A DNA stretch of 64,000 nucleotides from Neocallimastix lanati (nom. inval.) (taxonomy: Eukaryota; Neocallimastigomycota; Neocallimastigomycetes; Neocallimastigales; Neocallimastigaceae): contig JACVTC010000009.1 in NCBI GenBank assembly GCA_016946835.1, positions 1,150,001 to 1,214,000 of the forward strand. The letters run 5' to 3'. Positions 53,820 to 64,000 of the stretch are shown here, piece after piece. Below the pieces are notes generated by a model. It worked only from the letters and a program-made list of their open reading frames with translations. It ran no database searches and was not told the DNA's origin. Within the stretch, counting starts at the first letter, position 1, and each line of letters opens with the position of its first letter. A program made the translations under genes and the position numbers.

Positions 53820-55745
53820 TTTAAACTACTTCTCGATTCTTCATCAATTCGAGAAATTTGTCAAAGGCGTAAAAATGATAATAAAGAAACTTACCTTGCT
53901 TTTCTAGATTTAAAAAAGGCATATGATTCTGTTCCAATAGGTAATATTTTATATAAATTAGATGCTTTAGGTATTAGAGGTAAATGTTATCAATTTATAA
54001 AAAATCTATATTTGACTTCCAAAGCCAGTGTTAAAATTGATGATCAATATTCGGAATCTTTTAATATTATGAAAGGAGTTAGACAAGGTTGTCCACTATC
54101 ACCAATTCTTTTCAATCTTTTTATTAATGACATTTTTAATGATTTTTCAGAACTTGGAATTCTTTTAGGCGAATCTAGATGTTGTGGTGGACTCTTTGCA
54201 GATGATATTGTCGCACCATCAAGAACTAAGTTAAAAAAAATGCTTAAGAAGGTAAATGAATGGGCTAAATTTAATATGATGAATTTTGGAATTAACAAGT
54301 GTGCAACAATGGTGATTCGACCAGACACACCTCTTTTTCAAAATAAAAGAGATTCTACTTTTTATCTTGCTGGTCAACCTATCCCAATAACTAAATGTTA
54401 TACCTATTTAGGTATACCATTTGATAAAAGCTTATCGTTGAACCCTATTATTAAATTACTTAACTCTAAAGTTACTAAAGCTCTCTTTTCTGTTAGTAAA
54501 TTTCTTTCAAATTCCAAAATTCCTATTCCATTTAAGAAGATTATTATTAACTCTTATGTACTTAATAAAGTCTCTTACTTTGCACCTTTACTTGGTTCAA
54601 ATAAAGCGAGAACAAATAATACTCAGAAATTAATTAATAAAGGATTAAGATGGATTGCAGGTATACAAAAAGCCAAATCTTTTATTAATGTATATTCTAT
54701 TTCAAAAGACTTACATATTCCTCCATTGTCAGCTAAGTGTGCTTTGTCTCAAGTCAAATGTTTTGATAAATGGAAAGATTCTAATTGTATTATTTCCTAT
54801 TTAGTTAATAATATTCCAAAATATAGAAAATATACATGGACAAAAGAAAGTAGATCTCCTAAACGTAAACTAGAGAAAAGAGGTAATAACGATAATAAAA
54901 TCAAGGAATTTTATTGGAAAAGAGATATGAAAATCAATTCTATAAAAGCTGAGTTTTATGACAAAAACAAATTCGAAGAAACATCAAAATTTATTAAACT
55001 TTGTTATGAATATCCTGATCTTTCATATGGTTTCTATTGGCTATTGAGAGTATGAAGCGGATATAGATTAGATGCTAGAATTGCTAAAGCTGCAAAAATA
55101 ATAGATCAAATGTGTCCTAATTTTTGTCCCTGTTGTAAAAGTAATAAACAATGGATAAGTCATTGGTTAATTGATTGTCCATTTTTCAATCATATTCGTA
55201 GTAAAGTTAATGATAAAATTTTATTTTTATATAATGTTTTCTACCGTGGCAACCTAACAAATGATATTGTTAATAGTAATTATGATTACAGCAACAGCAA
55301 TAATAGTAATAGTAATAATAGTAATAGTAATAATAGAAATAGTAATAATAGTAATAGTAATATTAGTTTTAGTAATATTAGTAATAGTATTATTAGTAAT
55401 GTTAGTAATAGTATTGAAAATAATGTGTATGTTGATTCTAGTGTGTGTGAAAAAGTGCTTAATTTCCTTCTTGGAGGTCGAAGTATTAGTAACAGTACAA
55501 GGGAATGGGAGGATCTATTTAAGTGCCAGATGAAATCAGGTGCTTATTCTGATACTCCGTTCTTGGTGGTTACTGCGGCACTTCTCCAATCGATTATACC
55601 TATTGCTATTGGCCAGCAATGGTCTTTGTTCAATAGGTTCAAATCGAATCATACTACTACTACCAAGAGCGTAAATGCTGAAGAAACAGTAAGACAGGCC
55701 AGCAGGGCTAGCGCAACCAATGAAGATCATAATTTTGTATCTTAA
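53820..55745 (+). pseudogene. LINE reverse transcriptase ORF, one nonsense codon
   Basis: The open frame begins after a stop at 53817-53819 and continues to TAA at 55743, broken only by TGA at 55053-55055; the frame is the same on both sides. RT motifs are in order: AFLDLKKAYDSVP (motif A, about 53900-53940), GVRQGCPLSPILFNLFINDI (motif B, about 54076-54135) and LFADDI (motif C, about 54196-54213). The thumb region follows. Downstream lies a zinc-knuckle-like cluster (CPNFCPCC, then HWLIDCPFF, about 55110-55190), as often found after the RT of LINE ORF2. A variable Asn/Ser/Ile tract (55275-55420) comes from AATAGT repeats. Such proteins copy their own mRNA at a nicked target. This copy lacks the N-terminal half and is inactive, but it is young, with one disabling change in about 640 codons. 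Confidence 0.85.
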
Positions 55746-55776
55746 AATTAGGATTAACATTGCGAAGTCAAAATTA

Positions 55777-55800
55777 ATTATTATACTTCAGTATAATAAT
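55777..55800 (+). other. Stem-loop in the LINE 3' UTR
   Basis: Arms ATTATTATACT (55777-55787) and AGTATAATAAT (55790-55800) pair perfectly over 11 bp around a TC loop, 32 nt after the ORF stop. It could be an RNA recognition structure for the element's RT; this is inference. Confidence 0.55.
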
Positions 55801-55979
55801 GCCCTTGTGAAGTCTTACAGATATTAATTAAATGAAACTAGAATATATTATACCATTATTTTATTTTATTTTGTGTTTTATTTTTTGTTTATTTTTTTAT
55901 CTTTTGTGTTTTTTTTATTATTTTATTACATGTATTTTATTAAATATTTAATTAATAAAGATGAAACAAGTTTGCTGCC

Positions 55980-56013
<34 letters not shown>

Positions 56014-56015
<2 letters not shown>

Positions 56016-58060
56016 GGCGTATTAATATTACAATGTATAATAATGTATAATGTATAATTATAATGTAGCTAATACTTAACAATATATTATTTAAAAAATA
56101 ATAATATAAATTAAAAATGAAAAAAGTAAAAGTTTATAGAAATAAATTATAAATTATAAAAAAAAATTAAATTAAATAAAGCTCAAATAATATAATCAAA
56201 TTTAAAAATAAGTGTTTTTTTTTTTTTTTTTTAAATATTTTTTGTTTTGTTTTTGTATAGTAATAAGTAAAAATAGCAATCTTTTGAAGTTTATATATAT
56301 ATATATATGTATATATTATTTAAAAAATAATTATATAATTTAAAAAATGAAAAAGAATAAAAGTTTATAGCAAATGAAATTTATATTTAAATAAATGAAT
56401 TAATGAATAATTTTCTTAATTATAGTAAAAAAAAAAGGTATATATACAAAAAAAAAAGAAAAAGAAAAATTAAAAATTAATAAACTATTATTTTTTTATT
56501 ATTATTAAATATTTTATAAAAAAAAAAAAAAAAAGAAAAACACATATAAAAAACAAGTAAAAATGAAATTAATAATTTTTTTTAAATATTTAATATAGTT
56601 TTATTATTAAATATTTTTAAAAAAAAAAATAATTAAATTATTACCTAAATTAAATAGAAATATTACTAAACTTTATCACCAAATATTTTTTTTTTTGTAT
56701 TTTTTTTTTAATAAATATTAATTATTTGAAAAAAATTTACTTTACCACTAATAATAAAACTTTTATTTAATATTTATATAATTAATATATACATTTTATT
56801 TATATAATGTATTTTATTTTATTAATTAAATGATTATTAGTGAAAAACAAAAAAGTATAAAAGAAAGAAAAATTTTCAATTGTTTTGAACTTCAGACTTT
56901 TAAAAAAATTAGAAAAGTTATTTAATTTATAAAAAAATTAAATATCTTTGATAATTCATATTAAAAAGAAATTGAAAAAAGAAAAAAAGCCATTCAGGTA
57001 AAGAAGAAAGAAAAAAAATTCTTTATTAAGGAAATTTTATTTTAATTAAAAGTCTCATCATTGGAATCTTTAAAAACCATTGGAAATGAATTAAAAGAAG
57101 AAGAAGAAGAAGAAAAGAAGAAATAGTTACTACCATGGAATTAGATTCTATTCTATTTTATTTTTATTTGAATTTTGTTTTAAGAATAAATCAGGTATTT
57201 ATTTTTTATGGTCAAAATTTAAATAAAAATGAAATTTTAGTCAAAGCAAAACCCCTGTCTTGTGTTAGGCAGTTCCTGCAATCTTTTTTAGCTAATGATT
57301 TATTGAATTTGAAAGCCATGACTTAATTTAGGCAGTTTCAACAATAAAAATTTTAAGTTTTAAAATGCTGTCTAGTGTCAAATCAACAAATATCCATTGA
57401 TGAGCCTAATGTAATTCGAATATTCTAAATTAAAAAGAAAACAAACCAAAAATTATCTTTGAAATTTAGACGAATACAGCAATCATTTCTTTTTTTAAAA
57501 AAATATTTTTACTATTTTTTTTGTATTAAAGTTTTGAATTCTTTTCAAAATGAAAGAAAAAGAAAAATAAGTTTTAATTTTTAATTCTATTTATATAAAA
57601 TAAAAATAAGAATTAAAAAAATTTATTTATAATTAATAATATAAATATAAATTTTAATAAAAACTAATAATAAAATTATTATTTTAAATAGAAATAAATA
57701 TACGAAACAAGTTAATTTAATAAAAGAATTAGCATTCGTCTAGTATTCAAAAAACCAAAGAAAATAAGTTTTTTATTTAATTCAATTTTATAAATAAAAA
57801 TTTGAATTAAAAGAATTTATTTCTTTAATGGATAAAATAAAATATATTTGAATTAGGAATAATAGAAATTATAATATATTAAGAAATATATGTAAAACAA
57901 TATTTCTTTTTATATATTATTTTTATTGATCTAATTTTAAATATAATATTATAACTAATTAAAATATTAAAATAAATAAAAAAATAAAAGAAATTTTTAA
58001 ATCAAATAATAATTAATTAATAATAAAATATAAATAAAAAAAATGTAAAAAAAAAAAAAG
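56014..58060 (+). repeat. ~1.95-kb direct repeat, unit 1, with 63-codon ORF (57135-57326)
   Basis: The first full unit of a cluster of diverged direct repeats. Landmarks in order: AAAGCTCAAATAATATAATC (about 56178), AAGAAAGAAAAATTTTCAAT (about 56862), AAAGTCTCATCATTGGAATC (about 57050), CTACCATGGAATTAGATTCT (57130), GCAAAACCCCTGTCTTGTGT (about 57246), ATGCTGTCTAGTGTCAAATC (about 57365), and ATTAGCATTCGTCTAGTATT (about 57728). The ORF from ATG 57135 encodes 63 residues beginning MELDSILFYFYLNFVLRINQ. Just upstream, codons reading SSLESLKTIGNELK and an EEE/KKK run end at TAG. No protein family is recognised; it may be non-coding. Confidence 0.75.
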
Positions 58061-60030
58061 AATTTTATAAATTATAAAAAAAATTAAATAAAGCTCAAAT
58101 AATATAATCAAATTTAAAAATAAGTGTTTTTTTTTTTTTTGTATAGTAATAAGTAAAAATAGCAATCTTTTGAAGTTTATATATTATTTAAAAAATAATT
58201 ATATAATTTAAAAAATGAAAAAAGTAAAAGTTTACATAAATGAATGAATGAATAAAATATAAAATAAATAATTTTTTCTTTTGTATTTTAAGTAAATTTT
58301 TTCTTAATCATGATAAAAAAAAAAAAAAAAAAAAAAAAAGAAATGTATATATACAAAAAATAAAGATTAAAATCATTAAACTATTATTTTTTTTATGTTT
58401 GCTGCCATTAAAAAAAAAAAAAAAAAAATTATTTTTTTTATTATTATTAAATATTTTATAAAAAAAAAAAAAAAAGAAAAGAAATACACATCAAAAATAA
58501 GAGTAAAAATGAAATTAATAATTTATTAAATATTTAATATAATTTTATTATATAAATATTTTTAAAAAAAATTATTAAATTATTACTTAAATTAAACGAA
58601 GATATTACTAAACTTTACCACTAATTAATTATTTTTAATTAATATTATTTTTAAATAAATATTAATTATTTGAAAAAACTTACTCTACCACTAATAATAA
58701 AAATTTTTATTTAAAATTTAAAAATTTAATACATAAAAATATTTTGTTTATATGATATATATATCATTTTATTATTATAGTGATTATTATAGTGATTATT
58801 AGAATAAAAAAAAGTATAAAAGAAAGAAAAATTTTCAATTGTTTTGAACTTTAGACTTTTAAAAAAATTAGAAAAGTTATTTAATTTAATTTAAAAAGAA
58901 TTAAATATCTTTGATAATTAGCAGAGTGAGAAGAAATTGAAAAAAAAAATACAGAAATTTAAGTGAAGAAGAAAGAAAGAAAAATTTATAAAGATAATAT
59001 TATTGTATAAAATAATTAAAAGTCTCATCATTGGAATCTTTAAAAACCATTGGAAATGAATTAAAAGAAGAAGAAGAAGAAAAGAAGAAATAATAACTAC
59101 CATGGAATTAGATTCTATTCTACTTTATTTTTATTTGAATTTTGTTTTAAGAATAAATAAGGTATTTATTTTTTATGGTCAAAATTTAAATAAAAATGAA
59201 ATTTTAATGAAAGCAAAACCCCTGTCTTGTGTTAGACAGTTCCTGCAATCTTTTTTAGCTAATGATTTATTGAATTTGAAAGCCATGACTTAATTTAGGC
59301 AGTTTCAACAATAAAAATTGTAAAGTTTTAAAATGCTGTCTAGTGCCAAATCAACAAATATCCATTGATGAGCCTAATGTAATTCGAATATTCTAAATTA
59401 AAAAGAAAACAAACCAAAAATTATCTTTGAAATTTAGACGAATACAGCAATCATTTCTTTTTTTAAAAAAATATTTTTACTATTTTTTTTGTATTAAAGT
59501 TTTGAGTTCTTTTCAAAATAAAAGAAAAAGAAAAATAAGTTTTAATTTTTAATTCTATTTATATAAAATAAAAATAAGAATTAAAAAAATTTATTTATAA
59601 TTAGTAGTATAATATAAATTTTAATAAAAAATAATAATAAAATTATTATTTTAAATAGAAATAAATAAAAAAAAACAAGTTAATTTAATAAAAGAATTAG
59701 CATTCGTCTAGTATTCAAAAAACCAAAGAAAATAAGTTTTTTATTTAATTCAATTTTATAAATTAAAATATGAATTAAAAGAATTTATTTCTAAATCGTA
59801 TAAAATAAAATATATTTGAATTAGGAATAATAGAAATTATAATATATTAAGAAATATATGTAAAACAATATTTATTTTTATATATTATTTTTAATATTCC
59901 TATTTTAAATATAATATTATAACTGGTAAAAGTATTAAAATAAATAAAAAAATAAAAGAAATTTTTAAATAAAATAAAATAATGATTAATAATACAATAA
60001 TAAAAAAAAATGTAAAAAAATAATTTTTTA
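58061..60030 (+). repeat. ~1.95-kb direct repeat, unit 2, with 63-codon ORF (59102-59293)
   Basis: Same landmark order as unit 1, offset about 1967 bp at the ORF. The ORF differs from unit 1 by five bases: three amino-acid changes (F8L, Q20K, V36M) and one silent change. That pattern does not suggest strong protein-level constraint. The unit carries a private 31-nt LINE tail insertion at 58397. Near 58918 GCAGAGTGAG replaces unit 1's ATTCATATTAAAA phrase. Confidence 0.75.
58383..58441 (+). mobile_element. 31-nt LINE tail insertion with 14-bp target duplication
   Basis: GTTTGCTGCCATT plus 18 A (58397-58427) equals the last 13 bases of the LINE at 55968-55980 with its poly(A). It is flanked by exact 14-bp repeats ATTATTTTTTTTAT (58383-58396 and 58428-58441). 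Unit 1 has the uninterrupted site at about 56485-56500. This is a severely 5'-truncated LINE insertion. Confidence 0.85.
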
Positions 60031-60403
60031 AAATAAAAAAAAAAAAATTTAAATTTAATAAAGATAAAATAATATAAAAAATTTACAAATAAAAGTGTTA
60101 ATTTTTGTTATTTATTTTTTGTTTTGTTTTTGTGTAATAATAGGTAAAAATAGGAAATCTTTTAACGTTTTTTTTTATTCAATTTTTTTTTTTTATTTAA
60201 GAATAATAATGTAAAATTAAAAAATAATAAAAAGTAAATGGTTATAGTATTAGTATATAAATTTTATATTTAAATAAATGAATAAATGAATGAATAAATA
60301 AAATATAAAATGAATAATTTTTTATTTATTGTTATATTTAATAATTTTTAATATATTTAACATTATATTCTAATAGTATTTAAGTAAAAGTTTTCTTAAT
60401 TAT

Positions 60404-60442
<39 letters not shown>

Positions 60443-61854
60443 AAATTAATAAAATATTATTTATCATTATTAAGTATTTTTTATATATATATATAAGAAT
60501 TATTGAATATTTTAAATGAGATATAATTTTATTAGAATGATTAAGAAGCTTGATAAAATTTATCTTTTTTGCACTATTCGTGGCTTGTTAATAATACAAT
60601 GAATTTATTTAAAGAATAAAACAATGTATTTCAAATAAAACGAGAATAATTTACAAATAATAAAAAAAATATAATTAATATTAAACATATTTACATGTCT
60701 TCATATTCTAACAATAATTAAGTAAAATTTTTCTTAATTATGGTGTTCCATTTGTTATTGATTTTGTTGTTAAAAAGAGTAAAAATAATTGCCTATATTC
60801 TAAAGCGTATAAAATAAAATATATTTGAATTAGGAATAATAGAAATTATCATATATTAAGAAATATATGTAAAACAATATTTCTTCTTATATATTATTTT
60901 TACTATTCTTGTTTTAAATATAATATTATAAATGGTAAAAGTATTAAAATAAATAGAAAAAAATAAAAGAAATTTTTAAATAAAATAAAATAATGATTAA
61001 TAATACAATAATAAAGAAAATGTAAAACAAGAATTTTTTAAAATATAAAAAAAATTTAAATTTAATAAAGCTAAATAATATAAAAAAATAAGTACGTTTA
61101 TTTTATTTTTGTTATTTTTGTTTTGTTTTGGTATGATAATAAGTATGAATAAGAAATCTTGTAACTTTTTTTTTTTTTTTTTTTTTTTTTTTATTCAAAT
61201 TTTTTTATTTAAGAATAATAATGTAAAATTAAAAAATAATAAAAAGTAAATGATTATAGTATTAGTATATAAATTTTATATTTAAGTAAATGAATGAATA
61301 AATAAAATATAAAATAAATAATTTTTTATTTATTGTTATATTTAATAATTTAATATATATATAACATTATATTGGGAGAGTTGCATTTCCCCAAATTGCA
61401 TTTCGCCAAGTGGCGTAGTATTAAAATGTTGCATTTCCCCAAGTTGCATTTCGACAAGTAGAGTATTGATATAAATAAATGAATAAATAAATAAATATTA
61501 ATTCAAAATATATTTTTTTTAAAATTGTTTTTATGTGATATTAATAATATTTAATTTTATTTATTGATTTATTTATTTATTTAATAATTTTCAATTTGGC
61601 GAAATGCCACATTTTTTTAATACGCCACATGATTTCAAAAAAATTGGCGAAATGCAATCTGGCGAAATGCAATTTGGCGAAATGCCCCACACCCCATTAT
61701 ATTCAAGTATTTTTTCAATTAAGATTTAATAAAAATTCATATATTATATAAACTTTTATATAAATACAAGTCCGTCTGGATTTTCCTATTTATTTATTTC
61801 GTTAAGGCAATGATACGATTTACAACAATAATTTTTAATAATTATGGTAAAAAA

Positions 61855-61886
<32 letters not shown>

Positions 61887-62240
61887 ATAAAAATTAATAA
61901 AATATTATTTATCATTATTAAGTATTATATATATATATATATAAAAGAATTATTGAATATTTTAAATAGAGATATAATTTTATTAGAAAGATTAAAAGGT
62001 TAGATAAAATTTATCTTATTTGGCTTGTTAATAATACAATGAATTTATTTAAAGAATAAAACAATGTATTTCAAATAAAACGAGAATAATTTACAAATAA
62101 TAAAAATAATATAATTAACATTAAACATATTTGCATGTCTTCATATTCTAACAATAATTAAGTAAAAATTTTCTTTATCATGGTGTTGCATTTATTATTG
62201 ATTTTGTTATTAAAAAGAGTAAAAATAATTGCTTATATAA
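60031..62240 (+). repeat. Rearranged repeat units 3a/3b without the ORF block
   Basis: Contains two copies of a ~380-bp module (60410-60790 and 61850-62235) sharing TTGTTAATAATACAATGAAT, AACAATGTATTTCAAATAAA and CATGTCTTCATATTCTAACA. It also has a second copy of the 59795-60065 segment at 60795-61075. The central ORF block of units 1, 2 and 4 is missing. Unequal crossing-over within the array is the simplest explanation. Confidence 0.7.
61374..61695. mobile_element. 322-bp non-autonomous hAT-like MITE
   Basis: The element lies between exact 8-bp target duplications ATTATATT (61366-61373 and 61696-61703). Its left end reads GGGAGAGTTGCATTTCCCCA and the reverse complement of its right end reads GGGGTGTGGGGCATTTCGCC. 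Inside both ends the motif TTGCATTTCGCCAA is repeated several times and is followed by GTGGCGTA. The interior is A/T-rich and non-coding. The corresponding site in unit 2/3a near 60363-60370 (AACATTATATTCTAATAG) is empty. Eight-bp duplications and G-rich ends with subterminal repeats point to the hAT superfamily; no transposase is in the window. Confidence 0.85.
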
Positions 62241-63999
62241 AACAACACAGAAATAAAATTAATAATTTATTAAATATTTAATATAATTTTATTATTAAAT
62301 TTTTTTTAAAAAAATTAATTATTATTTACTTAAATTAAATAGAGATATTACTAAACTTTACCACCAAATGTTTTTTTTGTATTATTTTTTAATAAATATT
62401 AATTATTTGAAAAAATTTACTTTACCACTAATAATAAAACTCTTACTTAATACTTATATTTATAATTAATAGATATATACATTTTGTTTACGTTTTATTT
62501 TATTAATAAAAAGATTATTAGTGAAAAACAAAAAAGTATAAAAGAAAGAAAAATTTTCAATTGTTTTGAACTTCAGACTTTTAAAAAATTAGAAAAGTTA
62601 TTTAATTTATAAAAAAATTAAATATCTTTGATAATTCATATTAAAAAGAAATTGAAAAAAGGAAAAAAGCCATTCAAGTAAAGAAGAAAAAAAAAAAAAT
62701 TCTTTATTAAGGAAGTTTTATTTTAATTAAAAGTCTCATCATTGAAATCTTTAAAAACCATTGGAAATGAATTAAAAGAAGAAGGATAAGAAAAGAAGAA
62801 ATAGTTACTACCATGGAATTAGATTCTATTCTATTTTATTTTTATTTGAATTTTGTTTTAAGAATAAATCAGGTATTTATTTTTTATGGTCAAAATTTAA
62901 ATAAAAATGAAATTTTAGTCAAAGCAAAACCCCTGTCTTGTGTTAGGCAGTTCCTGCAATCTTTTTCTGCTAATATCTTTAAGAATTTGGATTTGAAAGC
63001 CATGACTTAATTTAGACAGTTTTCAGCAATTAAAAAATTTTAAGTTTTAAAATGCTGTCTAGTGTCAAATCAACAAATATCCATTGATGAGCGTAATGTA
63101 ATTCGAATATTCTAAATTAAAAAGAAAAAGAAAACAAACCAAAAATTATCTTTGAAATTTAGACGAATACAGCAATCATTTCTTTTTTTAAAAAAATATT
63201 TTTACTATTTTTTTTGTATTAAAGTTTTGAATTCTTTTCAAAATGAAAGAAAAAGAAAAATAAGTTTTAATTTTTAATTCTATTTATATAAAATAAAATA
63301 AGAATTAAAAAAATTTATTTTTAATTAATAATATAAATATAAATTTTAATAAAAACTAATAATAAAATTATTATTTTAAATAGAAATAAATATACGAAAC
63401 AAGTTAATTTAATAAAAGAATTAGCATTCGTCTAGTATTCAAAAGACCAAAGAAAATAAGTTTTTTTATTTAATTCAATTTTATAAATTAAAAAATGAAT
63501 TAAAAAATTTATTTCTTTAATGGATTAAACAAAATATATATTTGATTTTGAAATAATAGAAATTATAATATATTAAGAAATATATGTAAAATTATATTTC
63601 TTTTTATATATTATTTTTAATATTTTTATTTTAAATATGTTATTATAATTAATTAAATATAATAAAATAAAATAAAATTTTAAAATAAAATAATACATAA
63701 TTAATAATAGAAAATATACAAAAAAAAAAAAAGTAAAAAAAAGTAAAGAATTTCATAAAATATAAAATAGATTAAATTAAATAAAGTTCAAATATTATAA
63801 ACAAATTCTAAGATAGATGTATTTATTTTTTTTATTTTTATTTTTTTTTTTATTTTTGGTTTATGTAATAATAAGTGAAAATAGGAATTCTTTTAAATTT
63901 TTCTCTTTAATTTTTTATTTTTATTTAAAGTATAATATAGTATAAAATTAAGAAAAAAAAAAAAAAAAAAACAAATATATAAATAAGTATATAGATTTT
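62241..63999 (+). repeat. ~1.95-kb direct repeat, unit 4, with 65-codon ORF (62813-63010)
   Basis: Same landmarks as unit 1. The ORF is identical to unit 1 up to residue 51, then differs by a replaced stretch with a net 6-nt gain (FSANIFKNLDLKAMT against FLANDLLNLKAMT) that keeps the frame and the same stop. The array runs off the right end of the window; a fifth unit begins near 63755. Confidence 0.75.
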
Positions 64000-64000
64000 A

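Larger units (their letters stand above)
53820..56013 (+). mobile_element. 5'-truncated non-LTR retrotransposon (LINE)
   Basis: Runs from the truncated RT frame at about 53820 through a 3' UTR (55746-55980) to a terminal GTTTGCTGCCATT followed by about 31 A (to 56013). The endonuclease and the start of the RT domain are missing. The same 13-nt tail plus poly(A) occurs again at 58397, which confirms the 3' end. A target-site duplication was not found. The clade is undetermined. Confidence 0.85.

Overview
The window is a very AT-rich eukaryotic nuclear segment with long A/T runs, many simple repeats, short GT...AG introns and widely spaced genes. Axonemal dynein shows that the organism makes motile flagella. 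The base composition, Asn-rich tracts, fungal-type gene structures and mobile-element debris fit best with an anaerobic gut fungus (Neocallimastigomycota, flagellate zoospores). This placement is inference; no rDNA or other marker is present to prove it. All exon structures were assembled by hand from open frames, splice signals and phase bookkeeping, and each sums to a whole number of codons.

Layout. 1-4279: AT-rich DNA, a decayed reverse-strand LINE fragment (790-1340) and a ~60-bp minisatellite (2403-3775). 4280-6239 and 17084-19274: two paralogous, same-strand, three-exon genes for signal-peptide-bearing, membrane-anchored metallophosphoesterases (purple acid phosphatase type). Between them lie a MITE, a decayed ankyrin gene, a duplicated AT-rich segment and one small unidentified gene (13885-14469). 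19275-23919: intergenic DNA with two related coding relics. 23920-26530: a ten-exon OTU1/YOD1-type deubiquitinase gene, converging with 27279-41935, a ten-exon, 4583-residue axonemal dynein heavy chain of the outer-arm beta type. 41936-51879: gene-poor DNA with orphan exons, hAT-like MITE ends, a broken Ty3/gypsy-type gag, a perfect 26-bp-arm palindrome and a highly regular VNTR. 51880-53275: ribosomal protein uL4 (RPL4), whose only intron carries a U18-type C/D box snoRNA. 53820-56013: a 5'-truncated LINE with one nonsense codon. 56060-63999: a cluster of ~2-kb diverged direct repeats, each main copy with a short conserved ORF, themselves hit by a 13-nt LINE tail insertion and by a 322-bp hAT-like MITE.

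The clearest small discovery is the U18-like snoRNA in the RPL4 intron. Its guide is antisense to a universally conserved LSU rRNA segment, and the host gene is the same as in vertebrates. The clearest mobile-element observations are two insertions dated by empty sites inside the 2-kb repeats. The genes do not form a pathway; they are independent loci (flagellar motility, protein quality control, translation, surface phosphatases) in a repeat-rich background. I found no evidence of a novel defence or biosynthetic system.
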